From contig FR892022.1 of assembly GCA_000434235.1 (NCBI GenBank), positions 132-18,572 on the forward strand: 18,441 bases of DNA. Reading direction: 5' to 3'. This document shows, piece after piece, positions 1-7,155 of the stretch. The position numbers were made by a program, and so were the translations under genes. Origin of the DNA: Alistipes sp. CAG:268 (lineage in GTDB: Bacteria > Bacteroidota > Bacteroidia > Bacteroidales > Rikenellaceae). Position 1 is the first letter of the stretch; each line of letters begins with the position of its first letter. Under the pieces are notes generated by a model that saw only the letters and a program-made list of their open reading frames with translations, had not been told where the DNA came from and did not search any database.

Positions 1-71
<71 letters not shown>

Positions 72-282
72 ATAAAATGTTTCGTTTTAAATCTTTAGCT
101 CAAATCTCAAAGGTATTGTTTTGAAATCACTCTCTTGCAAGAGTGGAAAAACTAATAGCTGCTCAAGTACTTCAAAGAACGCCGTTCGTTATATTGCTAT
201 AAGAACTGATTCCTGTTCTCGGAAGGTTGATCCTAAGATCACCCCTCAGTCCTGTCCGCTGATTTTCAGCGGGAAAGTGGTG
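72..282 (-). other. rRNA operon leader (transcribed spacer before 16S)
   Basis: AT-rich non-coding stretch between the proximal rRNA promoter and the 16S 5' end. In the transcript sense it contains a perfect 7-bp hairpin CCGCTGA/TCAGCGG with a 3-nt loop (256-272). It also holds a boxA-like GTTCTTTGAA (171-180) that may take part in rRNA antitermination, and a 12-nt palindrome CTCTTGCAAGAG (132-143) that could be part of the precursor processing stem. The boxA and processing assignments are inferences; the hairpins are directly visible. Confidence 0.7.
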
Positions 283-314
283 CAAAGGTAAGTCTTATTT
301 TTTGAACCACCAAA
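283..314 (-). promoter_or_regulatory. rRNA promoter P1 (proximal), Bacteroidetes type
   Basis: On the minus strand TTTG (311-314), a 20-nt spacer and TACCTTTG (283-290) match the Bacteroidetes -33/-7 consensus TTTG-N19-21-TAnnTTTG. Transcription should start near base 278, giving a leader of roughly 200 nt before the 16S 5' end. Confidence 0.82.
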
Positions 315-394
315 TCTTTTTCAAGATTTTTTTCAGAAACTTTCAGAACCTTTTTCTTCGCCCGCCAGAGATCTTCTCTTCAGCAAAGCGGCTG

Positions 395-426
395 CAAAGG
401 TAAGAACTTTTTTCTGAATATCCAAA
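395..426 (-). promoter_or_regulatory. rRNA promoter P2 (middle), Bacteroidetes type
   Basis: Minus-strand TTTG (423-426), a 20-nt spacer and TACCTTTG (395-402). The -7 element and downstream GCAGCCGCTTTG (384-402 as a whole) repeat 104 bp away in P3 with one difference in 19 bases. P2 lies 112 bp upstream of P1. Confidence 0.82.
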
Positions 427-498
427 AGATTTTTCAGAACTTTTTAAATTTCCTTCAGAACCCTCGCTCCGGGAATCCCTTATCTCCCAAAGCGGCTG

Positions 499-531
499 CA
501 AAGATAAATACTTTTAACCTTATCTTCCAAA
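499..531 (-). promoter_or_regulatory. rRNA promoter P3 (distal), Bacteroidetes type
   Basis: Minus-strand TTTG (528-531), a 21-nt spacer and TATCTTTG (499-506). The 19-nt block at 488-506 matches the block at 384-402 in P2, including the initially transcribed GCAGCCGCTTTG. With P1 and P2 it forms a triple tandem rRNA promoter array. Confidence 0.8.
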
Positions 532-592
532 TTTTTTTACCCATTTTTTACAACCATTGCCCCTGACAAATATCTACCAACCTAATATACAA

Positions 593-625
593 TTGGTTAA
601 TTGTAAAACTATTTTAATATCTTTG
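593..625 (+). promoter_or_regulatory. Promoter of the YiiX-like amidase gene
   Basis: TATCTTTG (618-625) is a perfect TAnnTTTG -7 element. TTGG (593-596) sits 21 nt upstream as a weak -33 element. The start codon is 22 nt downstream. The region is back to back with the rRNA promoter array on the other strand. Confidence 0.65.
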
Positions 626-647
626 TCCGGGATTTAAAACGACCACC

Positions 648-1280
648 ATGAGACGATTCATTATATATATAAGTATCGCTATTGCATGCGCTTCATGCCG
701 TCCCTGCCCTCCCGAGCTGCAGGCCGGAGACCTGCTGTTCCAGGCAGGGAGCGGATCGGACATGACCGAAGCCATCGACTGTGCCACAAGATCGGACAAC
801 AACCTCACATTCACGCACGTAGGTATATTCACACCGGACCGGGGCACCGACTGCGTGCTGGAAGCCACCTCGGAGGGAGGCGTCAAGATCACCCCCATGC
901 AGGAATTTCTCGACCGCGCGGCACGCATCGACGGACAACCGGCCGTGGTCGCCATGCGGTTACGCGACACAACCGGCACGGCACAGGCCCTCGAGCGGGC
1001 CCGGGAGCGGCTCGGACTCCCCTACGACTACTCGTTCCGTCCCGACAACGGCAAACTCTACTGCAGCGAACTGGTCTGGGAGTGCTACCGCCGTCCGGAC
1101 GGGAGTCCCCGTTTTCCGGCCCGACCGATGAATTTCCGCGCGCCGGACGGCTCGATGCCCGCATTCTGGACCGAACTCTTCGAACGGCTCGGCGAGCAGA
1201 TTCCGGAAGGTGTGCCGGGGACCAACCCCAACGACATGGCCCGCGACCCGCAGCTCGATGAGGTCGGCCGCTGGCTCTGA
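648..1280 (+). CDS. YiiX/YebB-like NlpC/P60-superfamily cysteine hydrolase, probable lipoprotein
   Basis: A 210-residue protein resembling the permuted papain-fold amidases (YiiX/YebB-like, NlpC/P60 superfamily). These are thought to cleave amide or peptidoglycan-type bonds, with the catalytic His before the Cys in sequence. Visible motifs are GDLLFQ near residue 27, THVGIF with the probable catalytic His57, LEA near 71-73, and YCSELVW with the probable nucleophile Cys139. The N-terminus MRRFIIYISIAIACASC is a short export signal ending in a plausible lipobox with Cys17, so the enzyme is probably periplasmic and lipid-anchored. The ATG at 648 is chosen because it preserves this signal and lies 22 nt after a clear -7 element. 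It stands alone and converges on the mgtC-like gene. The substrate is unknown. Confidence 0.85.
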   Translation: MRRFIIYISIAIACASCRPCPPELQAGDLLFQAGSGSDMTEAIDCATRSDNNLTFTHVGIFTPDRGTDCVLEATSEGGVKITPMQEFLDRAARIDGQPAVVAMRLRDTTGTAQALERARERLGLPYDYSFRPDNGKLYCSELVWECYRRPDGSPRFPARPMNFRAPDGSMPAFWTELFERLGEQIPEGVPGTNPNDMARDPQLDEVGRWL

Positions 1281-1303
1281 CAGACATTCGGATACAAAAG
1301 ACA

Positions 1304-1327
1304 GTCCCGCCCATGACCGGACGGGAC
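1304..1327. terminator. Possible bidirectional terminator hairpin between convergent genes
   Basis: GTCCCG (1304-1309) and CGGGAC (1322-1327) form a 6-bp stem around a 12-nt loop that can pair further (CC/GG). It lies in the 67-bp gap between convergent genes. No U-tract follows on either side, so the call is tentative. Confidence 0.4.
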
Positions 1328-1347
1328 CGCATGCCGACAACGGCGGA

Positions 1348-2040
1348 TCACACGATCCGCTCGACCGTAATATCGGGATTGCCGCGCAGCAGATCGATAT
1401 ACCCCTCCTCCGAAGCGGTACCCTTGGAGCGGATCACCAGCGTAGCCCGGTGAACCACCCCTTCGGGCGTTCGCGAAGCCTCCACCTCGTAGGAGACGAC
1501 CGAATAGTCGCGGCATTGCAGCCGGTTGAACATCTCGTCGATCGCCGCCCGGTCCGCAGCCGAGAAGACGATCATCGTGCGGCGGTGGCCCAGTTCACCG
1601 AAGAAGAGCGTGAGCACCTCCAGGCCGAATAGCGTCAGCAGCGTGGCCGCTCCGGCAACCACATACATCTCGGCACCGGCCGCCAAGCCGATACCGGCCG
1701 TCGCCCCCACAAAGCCGATACCGGCCGTCGCCCAAAGGCTTGCGGCCGTAGTCAGACCGCGCACCACCTGCCGGTGGATGATGATCGTACCGGCACCGAT
1801 GAAACCGATGCCGCTCACAACCTGGGCGGCGATACGCCCGGGATCGAAGCGTGTGCCGTCGTGGTCGGCCAGAAAACCCTCAAAGCCATATTGCGAGACG
1901 ATCATCATCAACGCACTGCCCAGGGCCACCAGAAAATGGGTGCGGAAGCCGGCATCCTTGACCCGATACTCCCGATCGAGGCCGATCACCGTACCGCAAA
2001 GGCCCGCTACACAAAGCCGCAGGATAAAATTCCACTCCAT
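1348..2040 (-). CDS. MgtC/SapB family membrane protein
   Basis: A 230-residue inner-membrane protein with the MgtC/SapB signature. The N-terminal ~150 residues carry about five hydrophobic segments and the conserved motif GLDREYRVKDAGFRTH (residues 20-35), followed by VSGIGFIGAGTII (75-87) and GLTTAASLWATAGIGFVGA (95-113). The C-terminal ~80 residues form a soluble, ACT-like domain as in the longer MgtC proteins. MgtC relatives are linked to growth in low Mg2+ and to modulation of the F-ATPase or membrane potential; the exact role here is unknown. The start at 2040 keeps the first hydrophobic helix. An imperfect -7 element (TCTGTTTG, minus strand, 2058-2065) is the only promoter candidate. 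The gene may be co-transcribed with the peptidase gene 106 nt upstream. Confidence 0.88.
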   Translation of the reverse strand: MEWNFILRLCVAGLCGTVIGLDREYRVKDAGFRTHFLVALGSALMMIVSQYGFEGFLADHDGTRFDPGRIAAQVVSGIGFIGAGTIIIHRQVVRGLTTAASLWATAGIGFVGATAGIGLAAGAEMYVVAGAATLLTLFGLEVLTLFFGELGHRRTMIVFSAADRAAIDEMFNRLQCRDYSVVSYEVEASRTPEGVVHRATLVIRSKGTASEEGYIDLLRGNPDITVERIV

Positions 2041-2146
2041 CGTTTCGTCCTCTTGATCAAACAGACATTTCCACCATCACACGGCCGCGACACGCAACTG
2101 CCTGCCGGAGGCCACATATTCTCGAATCGGAAACACCCCGACGCGA

Positions 2147-3652
2147 TTACTTGTCGGCGAGATACTCCAAGGCCCGCTCCAACACGGGATCGCGCCCTTC
2201 GAGCCAGTCGGCAAGCGTCGGAACCACCTCGATATCGGGTGCAATCCCGGTGCCGACATACTCACGGCCGTCGGGGAAACGCACCTCGCGCGTGCAGATT
2301 CCACAGTGCATGCCCGGAATCAACTCATAGACAACGGGGCTTGCCGTACACCCGGAGGTGGCCGAACCGATACGCGTCATGTGGGGCTGACTGTCGGCCA
2401 TGATCAGGAAGTTTTCGGCCGACGAGCAGGTTCCGGCATCGGTCAGAATCACGGTCGGGACCACCAGAGACTCCCGGTCGGGAGCATAGCGGAATTCATG
2501 CGGGCGGGGCTCCGACAGAGCCAGTCCGCGGTAGTTCTCAAACCCGGCACGCACCGGAGGATTGGCCACTGTGTCCTTCGCCTCGGCCTGGGCACCCCAC
2601 GAGGCATAGGCCGCATGGTAGGTACGGGCCCGCCACGTTCCCTCGCACAACAGCGTATCATGGGAGAAGTGGGCCATGATGTGGGCCGCCACGCGGTTGC
2701 GCCCGCCGCCGTTGCCGCGCAGATCGAGGATCAGCTTCCGCGCACGCCCCTGAATCTCGGGGAAGGCATCGTGGAAAGCCTTGACCGCCGAACCCGGGCG
2801 GAACGAGCCGAGTTTCACATAAGCCACGTCACCCGGATACCACTCCAGACGGAAAGGCGCCCGGAGGCTCCTGCGGCCACGGCCCGGCAGCGAGACCAGA
2901 TCCGAATCGCCGTACTCCCCGCTGGCATTGACCAGCCGCACGCGGACGGACGAACCGTCGGGACGGCGGAACTCAACCTCGTGTTCCGTGCCGGCCAGGC
3001 CGCGCAGCAACTCGCCGGCAGCCTTGTAGCGGCGTGCACGCTCGTTCGACGCCGACACGCGGAGCATCGCCCCGGCAAGGCATTCGGCAGCCGGACGTCC
3101 GTCCACGGAGACCACCTCCGAACCGGGAGGCACTTCGGCAGCCTTTGCGCGCGCCACCTCGTTCACGACAACACGCCCGTCGATCGTGACGAGCGACAAC
3201 ACCCAGCCATCGCCGAAACTCTCGGCCGACTGGGGATAGTTGCGATCTACGGCCACAAAGGTGTGTTCATCCTCGAGAAAGGCACAGAAACGCTGCATGA
3301 GCCGGTAGAATTCGTCGTCGTTGCGCGTCCGACGCGCCGGTTCGATGAGCGACAGATAGAGCGAGTCCCAGCGCTCGGCCCCCACACGGTCCATGCGGAC
3401 GTAGTTGCGCCGGGCCTCCGACCAGAACTTCGACAGGGCGAAAACCTTCTGCGCGGGCGTCCACGGCTCGTAGGCATAACCGCTCCAGACATGGTTGCCG
3501 GTCCCCTGTCGGCAAGGAAGAGCTACCGAGCGATAGATCATCGTATCGCCCCTCAATTCGAGACCGACGGCATGTCGCGCCGGCTCCTGCGCTGCCACGC
3601 CCCGCACCGAGCAGAGCGCCGCGAGCAATCCCAGACAAGCGATTCCCTTCAT
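2147..3652 (-). CDS. Exported S41 family (C-terminal processing/tricorn-type) peptidase
   Basis: A serine peptidase of family S41, about 501 residues. Numbering from the upstream in-frame ATG at 3664, the signal peptide runs to about residue 25 (cleavage near VAA-Q), so the enzyme is periplasmic or secreted. Residues 65-140 hold the N-terminal region with EDEHTFV, typical of S41. A PDZ-like segment covers roughly 145-245, and the catalytic core follows: LILDLRGNGGG (311-321), the nucleophile motif TCSSAENF (412-419, Ser414 or Ser415), GSATSG (433-438) and GTGIAPDIEV (471-480). The ATG at 3652 is preferred because it begins directly at the charged signal-peptide start MKGIACLG and leaves more room from the promoter; 3664 would add four residues. 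The mgtC-like gene follows 106 nt downstream. Confidence 0.9.
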   Translation of the reverse strand: MKGIACLGLLAALCSVRGVAAQEPARHAVGLELRGDTMIYRSVALPCRQGTGNHVWSGYAYEPWTPAQKVFALSKFWSEARRNYVRMDRVGAERWDSLYLSLIEPARRTRNDDEFYRLMQRFCAFLEDEHTFVAVDRNYPQSAESFGDGWVLSLVTIDGRVVVNEVARAKAAEVPPGSEVVSVDGRPAAECLAGAMLRVSASNERARRYKAAGELLRGLAGTEHEVEFRRPDGSSVRVRLVNASGEYGDSDLVSLPGRGRRSLRAPFRLEWYPGDVAYVKLGSFRPGSAVKAFHDAFPEIQGRARKLILDLRGNGGGRNRVAAHIMAHFSHDTLLCEGTWRARTYHAAYASWGAQAEAKDTVANPPVRAGFENYRGLALSEPRPHEFRYAPDRESLVVPTVILTDAGTCSSAENFLIMADSQPHMTRIGSATSGCTASPVVYELIPGMHCGICTREVRFPDGREYVGTGIAPDIEVVPTLADWLEGRDPVLERALEYLADK

Positions 3653-3679
3653 GGCCGATTGCATGTTTTGATGCTACTA

Positions 3680-3709
3680 CAAATATACGAAAATATCCGG
3701 ATTTTCAAA
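3680..3709 (-). promoter_or_regulatory. Promoter of the S41 peptidase gene
   Basis: Minus-strand TTTG (3706-3709), an 18-nt spacer and TATATTTG (3680-3687) match the Bacteroidetes consensus. Transcription should start near 3675, giving a 5' leader of about 10-22 nt depending on the start codon used. Confidence 0.7.
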
Positions 3710-3727
3710 GAAAATCGCCCGAAGCGG

Positions 3728-3757
3728 TTGCACGAAGCAAAAAAATTCGTACTTTTG
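3728..3757 (+). promoter_or_regulatory. Promoter of rpmI-rplT
   Basis: TACTTTTG (3750-3757) is a perfect TAnnTTTG element. TTG (3728-3730) lies 19 nt upstream as a partial -33 element. The predicted start near 3762 gives rpmI a leader of about 30 nt. It is back to back with the peptidase promoter, about 18 bp apart. Confidence 0.72.
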
Positions 3758-3791
3758 CAGGCTATGTTTAACTAATTAACTGTTTACGACA

Positions 3792-3986
3792 ATGCCGAAA
3801 ATGAAAACCAATGCCGCTGCGAAGAAGCGTTTTACCTTCACCGGCACAGGAAAGATCAAGCGCAAACACGCTTATCACAGTCACATCCTGACCAAAAAGA
3901 CGACGAAACAGAAGCGCAACCTCTGCTATTCGGGTATCGTTTCTGCGGCCGACGAGGCCAAAATCAAGAACCTGCTCGTCAAGTAA
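3792..3986 (+). CDS. rpmI: 50S ribosomal protein L35 (bL35)
   Basis: A 64-residue, strongly basic protein with the bL35 signature [14 protein letters not shown] at the N-terminus and [22 protein letters not shown] in the middle; length is normal for the family. It is a component of the large ribosomal subunit that binds 23S rRNA. It is followed by rplT after a 101-nt structured gap. In many bacteria infC lies directly upstream; here the upstream gene is a divergent peptidase and the pair has its own promoter. Confidence 0.98.
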   Translation: MPKMKTNAAAKKRFTFTGTGKIKRKHAYHSHILTKKTTKQKRNLCYSGIVSAADEAKIKNLLVK

Positions 3987-4022
3987 TTCCGACCTGCAGA
4001 ACCCAATTTTTTTAACAACCGG

Positions 4023-4062
4023 AGCGACTCAGCCCCGAAGAACGCGGGAGAACCGCGTCGCT
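4023..4062 (+). promoter_or_regulatory. Structured rpmI-rplT intergenic RNA, possible L20 autoregulatory leader
   Basis: Within the rpmI-rplT gap, AGCGA (4023-4027) can pair with TCGCT (4058-4062). Inside it CGCGG (4043-4047) pairs with CCGCG (4053-4057) around a GAGAA loop, giving a two-part stem with a large one-sided internal loop. L20 is known to repress its own operon by binding leader RNA that mimics its rRNA site in other bacteria. Whether this hairpin does so is an inference. Confidence 0.4.
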
Positions 4063-4087
4063 GACAGCTCTTCAAAAACTTATCAGT

Positions 4088-4432
4088 ATGCCACGTTCAG
4101 TAAACGCAGTTGCGTCACGCGCACGTAGAAAGAAAGTTTTGAAACTTGCCAAGGGTAACTTTGGTTCAAGGGGAAACGTTTGGACCGTTGCGAAAAATAC
4201 GGTCGAGAAGGGCTTGCAGTTCGCCTATGCGCACCGCCAGCTCAAGAAGAGGACCTTCCGCTCGCTGTGGATCACGCGTATCAACGCTGCCGTCCGCGCG
4301 CAGGGAATGACCTATTCGCAATTCATCGGCAAGCTCAACGCCAAGGGTATTGCCCTGAACCGCAAGGTTCTGGCCGACCTCGCGATGAACGAGCCGAAGG
4401 CATTCGAGGCAATAGTTAACGCAGTTAAATAG
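4088..4432 (+). CDS. rplT: 50S ribosomal protein L20 (bL20)
   Basis: A 114-residue basic protein of full family length. It has the bL20 features [28 protein letters not shown] at the N-terminus, with a long basic extension that reaches into 23S rRNA, and the globular C-terminal region with [21 protein letters not shown] and a [13 protein letters not shown] motif. L20 is an early assembly protein of the large subunit and, in some bacteria, represses its own operon. It is co-transcribed with rpmI and followed by a clear intrinsic terminator 24 nt after the stop codon. Confidence 0.98.
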   Translation: MPRSVNAVASRARRKKVLKLAKGNFGSRGNVWTVAKNTVEKGLQFAYAHRQLKKRTFRSLWITRINAAVRAQGMTYSQFIGKLNAKGIALNRKVLADLAMNEPKAFEAIVNAVK

Positions 4433-4456
4433 TCCCTCCCCGCGAGGGATCAAGCG

Positions 4457-4486
4457 GGCGGACACTTCACGGTGTCCGCCTTTTTT
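4457..4486 (+). terminator. Intrinsic terminator of rpmI-rplT
   Basis: GGCGGACAC (4457-4465) pairs perfectly with GTGTCCGCC (4472-4480) across a 6-nt loop and is followed by six T residues (4481-4486). This is a textbook rho-independent terminator. Confidence 0.92.
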
Positions 4487-4534
4487 ACTCGCAGCCGTCC
4501 CCACCGCGGACGCGCCGCACAGAGGAACAAACGC

Positions 4535-5752
4535 ATGGAGAACTGGAAAAAGACATTCGGCATCATCTGGAGCGGACAGTTCGTCTCGATCCTTACCAGC
4601 TCGATCGTCGCCTACGCCGTGATCTTCTGGATGAGCCTCGAAACGGGATCGGCCGAGGTCCTGGCCCTGGCGGCCATCTCCGGCATGCTGCCGCAGTCGC
4701 TCCTCGGTCCCGTGGTGGGCATCTACATCGACCGCTGGAACCGCCGCCGCACGATGATCGCCTCCGACCTGTTCATCGCCCTCTGCACGCTGCTGCTCGC
4801 CGTGCTCTTCTGGACGGGCCGCGCGGAGATGTGGCACGTCTACCTGCTGCTGGCATGCCGCTCGGCCGGCTCGGCCTTCCACCGCCCGGCCATGCAGGCC
4901 TCGGTGCCGATGCTGGCCCCCGAGGCGGAATTTACGCGCATCGCCGGAGTCCATCAGATCATCGTCTCGTTCTCCGACATCGCCGGGCCGGCACTGGGCG
5001 CCCTGCTGCTCAACCTCTCGTCGATCGGCAACATCCTGCTGCTCGACGTCATCGGCGCCGTCGCCGCCTGCACGGCCCTGCTCTTCGTCCGTATCCCCAA
5101 CCCGGAACGGAGCACGCGCCGTCCCGACCTGTGGCGCGAATTCCGCGAAGGCTTTGCCGCCATGCACGCCACTCCCGGCATGGGCTGGCTCTTCACGCTG
5201 GCCATCGCCGTGTGGTTCTTCATCATGCCCGTCGGCGTACTCTTCCCGCTCATGACGCTCCGCCATTTCGGGGGCGCAGCAGCAGAGATGAGCCTCGTGG
5301 AGATCGTCTGGGGAGGAGGCGCGCTGCTCGGCGGCGCCATCATGGGCATCCGCAAATACCGCGTCAGCCGCATCGTACTGATCAACCTGATGTACCTCGT
5401 GGTCGGTCTTTCGTTCCTCCTGTCGGGTCTGCTGCCCGCCTCGGGTTTCGTCTGCTTCACCCTGCTGACGGCCGCTGCCGGCATCTCGAGCAGCGTTTTC
5501 AACGCCTCGTTCATCTCGGTGGTCCAGAGCCGGATCGATGCGGGCGTCCTGGGGCGCGTCATGTCGCTCTACTACAGTTTCGGCCTGCTCCCCTCAACCC
5601 TCGGGCTGCTGGCCACGGGATTCCTGGCCGACGAGGTAGGCATCACCCGCACGTTCGTCCTTGCCGGTACGGTCATCTGCCTGCTGGGGCTCTGTGCCTT
5701 CTGCATTCCCTCGGTCATGCGCCTCGGACACACGGACAACAAAGAGCAGTAA
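4535..5752 (+). CDS. MFS exporter, MefA/EntS-like (MFS_3 type)
   Basis: A 405-residue transporter of the major facilitator superfamily with about 12 hydrophobic helices. The first half resembles drug and siderophore exporters of the MefA (macrolide efflux) and EntS type: WSGQFVSILTSSIVAYAVIFW (residues 12-32), the loop motif GIYIDRWNRRR (62-72) and a RSAGSAFHRPAMQASVPML segment around 110. It would use the proton gradient to export a small hydrophobic compound; the substrate cannot be read from the sequence. The ATG at 4535 is chosen because it starts at the MENWKK...WSGQ block conserved in the family and follows AGGA by 8 nt. A GTG-started extension would begin inside the rplT terminator. 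No -7 element is visible in the 48 nt upstream, so read-through or an atypical promoter is likely. Confidence 0.87.
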   Translation: MENWKKTFGIIWSGQFVSILTSSIVAYAVIFWMSLETGSAEVLALAAISGMLPQSLLGPVVGIYIDRWNRRRTMIASDLFIALCTLLLAVLFWTGRAEMWHVYLLLACRSAGSAFHRPAMQASVPMLAPEAEFTRIAGVHQIIVSFSDIAGPALGALLLNLSSIGNILLLDVIGAVAACTALLFVRIPNPERSTRRPDLWREFREGFAAMHATPGMGWLFTLAIAVWFFIMPVGVLFPLMTLRHFGGAAAEMSLVEIVWGGGALLGGAIMGIRKYRVSRIVLINLMYLVVGLSFLLSGLLPASGFVCFTLLTAAAGISSSVFNASFISVVQSRIDAGVLGRVMSLYYSFGLLPSTLGLLATGFLADEVGITRTFVLAGTVICLLGLCAFCIPSVMRLGHTDNKEQ

Positions 5753-5825
5753 TCCGGCAAGCCGCTCCGTCGCCGCCATCCGACTCCAGCCTCACGCCCG
5801 GTTACTGACGACAGGCCCGGGCAAC

Positions 5826-5857
5826 AAAAAGGGCGGCAACCCGAAAGGTCACCGCCC
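5826..5857 (-). terminator. Intrinsic terminator of the lipoprotein gene
   Basis: In the minus-strand sense GGGCGG (5852-5857) pairs with CCGCCC (5831-5836), with an inner ACC/GGT pairing around a TTTC loop, and a run of five T residues follows (5826-5830). It lies 24 nt beyond the stop codon of the lipoprotein gene. It may also stop transcripts arriving from the convergent MFS gene. Confidence 0.82.
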
Positions 5858-5880
5858 GCAGATCACACCTCAGACCGGAA

Positions 5881-6963
5881 TCAGTTCGAATAGACGAAAA
5901 CGTTGTACTTAACCGATACGCTCAGGTAATTGCCCGAGAGCGTCCAGACATACTCGACATCCGGCGAAGGATAGGTCTCGATGCTGTAGTCGCCGGCAGG
6001 CGAGGTAATCGAGCACTTCTGCGTGCCGCTCACGATCTGGGCATAAGCGCCATATCCGGACGATATCGAACTGCTCTTGATGATGCGGCGGTACTGACCG
6101 TCGGTCAGACGGTAGCTGAACCGCAGCGAACCGAGCTCCGAAGCCGTAGCGTAGAACGAATCACCCGACGCCGTACCCGAGACCTTGAAATCCTTGATCT
6201 CATCGCCGCTGTCGCTCTCGGTATCCGAAATCGCCAGACTGCCGTTGTCCGAGCCGGGCGTGAGCGTCAAGGCGCTGCTCCAGTTCGACTTGAACTGCTC
6301 CGAGCCCTTGAACCAGGCCTGGATGCCGGCAAGCGAGATCGAATAGCTGCCGCCGCCGTTGTAGTAGAGCAGGGTCATGTTGGCCATCGGGTTCTGGAGA
6401 TCCGACGTGCCCATCACGAAGTCGGCCGTCGTCGAACCGTAGGACGAATAGGACGATACGCCGAATCCCTCGAGCATCATCACCTTCCAGGCCGAAGCCT
6501 CACCCGTTGCGTCCATCAGCTGATCGGCATCGCCCGTGATGACCTGCAGCGACCCCGACAGGATGAAACCGTCGGCCTGCTGCTGGCTGCCTCCATAGTT
6601 GATCTTCCAACCGTCAGAGGTCTTCTCGATCGTCGTCAGGTCGCCGAACAACATCGCCTGCAGCTTGATGTCGCTCGTCGCGCCGTAGATCTTCACGGTG
6701 AGGTTCTTCAGGTAATCGGCCGTGATCGGGGCATCGGGCGTCTCGCTTGCGGCGATCTGCTTCTCGGCCTCGGCCAGCAGGATCGCCAGGCGGATACCCG
6801 CATTGGCCGGCTGCATGGCCACGTTCTGCATGGCCGTCACCGAATTATAGATCATGATACCGCCCTGGACGCGCCTGTACTCCTCGCTCACACCGTCGCT
6901 TCCTTTGATGCAGCCCGTCAAGGCAAGAGCCGCCAGTGCCATCGTGGCAATAATTTTCTTCAT
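5881..6963 (-). CDS. Uncharacterised exported lipoprotein
   Basis: A 360-residue protein I do not recognise. The ATG at 6963 is preferred over one ten codons upstream because it begins a standard lipoprotein signal MKKIIATMALAALALTGC with lipobox LTGC and lipidated Cys18. The mature part is rich in Ser, Gly, Tyr and Thr and looks beta-rich. It contains a repeated style of short polar strands (for example GVSSYSSYGSTTADF and GGGSYSISLAGIQAWFKGS) and a C-terminal block that reads like a beta-sandwich ending in YLSVSVKYNVFVYSN. The protein probably sits in the outer membrane or periplasm. It is transcribed alone, has its own terminator, and has a long leader with an inverted repeat. Codon and base use match the surroundings. 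Confidence 0.78.
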   Translation of the reverse strand: MKKIIATMALAALALTGCIKGSDGVSEEYRRVQGGIMIYNSVTAMQNVAMQPANAGIRLAILLAEAEKQIAASETPDAPITADYLKNLTVKIYGATSDIKLQAMLFGDLTTIEKTSDGWKINYGGSQQQADGFILSGSLQVITGDADQLMDATGEASAWKVMMLEGFGVSSYSSYGSTTADFVMGTSDLQNPMANMTLLYYNGGGSYSISLAGIQAWFKGSEQFKSNWSSALTLTPGSDNGSLAISDTESDSGDEIKDFKVSGTASGDSFYATASELGSLRFSYRLTDGQYRRIIKSSSISSGYGAYAQIVSGTQKCSITSPAGDYSIETYPSPDVEYVWTLSGNYLSVSVKYNVFVYSN

Positions 6964-7002
6964 CTGAATCAATATAAAAAAGGTTAATTTCACTTCATAA
7001 AC

Positions 7003-7084
7003 GCACCTGCTGCGGTTTTACTGCACGGCTGCGGAGAAAATCGCAAAAAAATTTTCCCCCGCGGAAAAAATCGCACGCAGGTGC
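7003..7084 (-). repeat. Inverted repeat spanning the lipoprotein 5' leader
   Basis: GCACCTGC (7003-7010) and its exact reverse complement GCAGGTGC (7077-7084) bracket the leader; with one bulged base the pairing extends into TGCG/CGCA. An inner TTTTCC (7052-7057)/GGAAAA (7063-7068) pair forms a second hairpin. On the minus-strand transcript the outer arm falls at or next to the predicted transcription start. Confidence 0.7.
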
Positions 7085-7086
7085 CT

Positions 7087-7094
7087 CAAAGATA
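7087..7094 (-). promoter_or_regulatory. -7 element for the lipoprotein gene
   Basis: Minus-strand TATCTTTG (7087-7094) is a perfect TAnnTTTG element; no clear -33 TTTG is seen 19-21 nt upstream. Transcription would begin near 7082, giving a leader of about 119 nt. Confidence 0.6.
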
Positions 7095-7116
7095 CGCATA
7101 ATTCGGATTTTTTTGC

Positions 7117-7124
7117 TATCTTGG
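7117..7124 (+). promoter_or_regulatory. Possible -7 element for the MBL-fold hydrolase
   Basis: TATCTTGG (7117-7124) differs from TAnnTTTG at one base and lies 31 nt before the start codon. TACTTTTA nearby (7127-7134) is another one-mismatch candidate. No -33 element is evident. Confidence 0.38.
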
Positions 7125-7155
7125 AACTACTTTTACGCTTAAACCCCTTGTCCGT

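Noticed and set aside
108..115. Fourth TACCTTTG element on the minus strand, close to the 16S 5' end
   Set aside because: No TTTG at the -33 distance, and a start here would leave only about 30 nt before mature 16S, too little for the processing stem. The three upstream promoters are much better.
2306..3775. 489-codon plus-strand frame opposite the S41 peptidase
   Set aside because: Antisense shadow; the minus strand has all S41 motifs and a signal peptide.
4472..4534. GTG-started N-terminal extension of the MFS exporter
   Set aside because: It begins inside the rplT terminator stem and adds 21 residues unlike the family; ATG at 4535 starts the conserved part.
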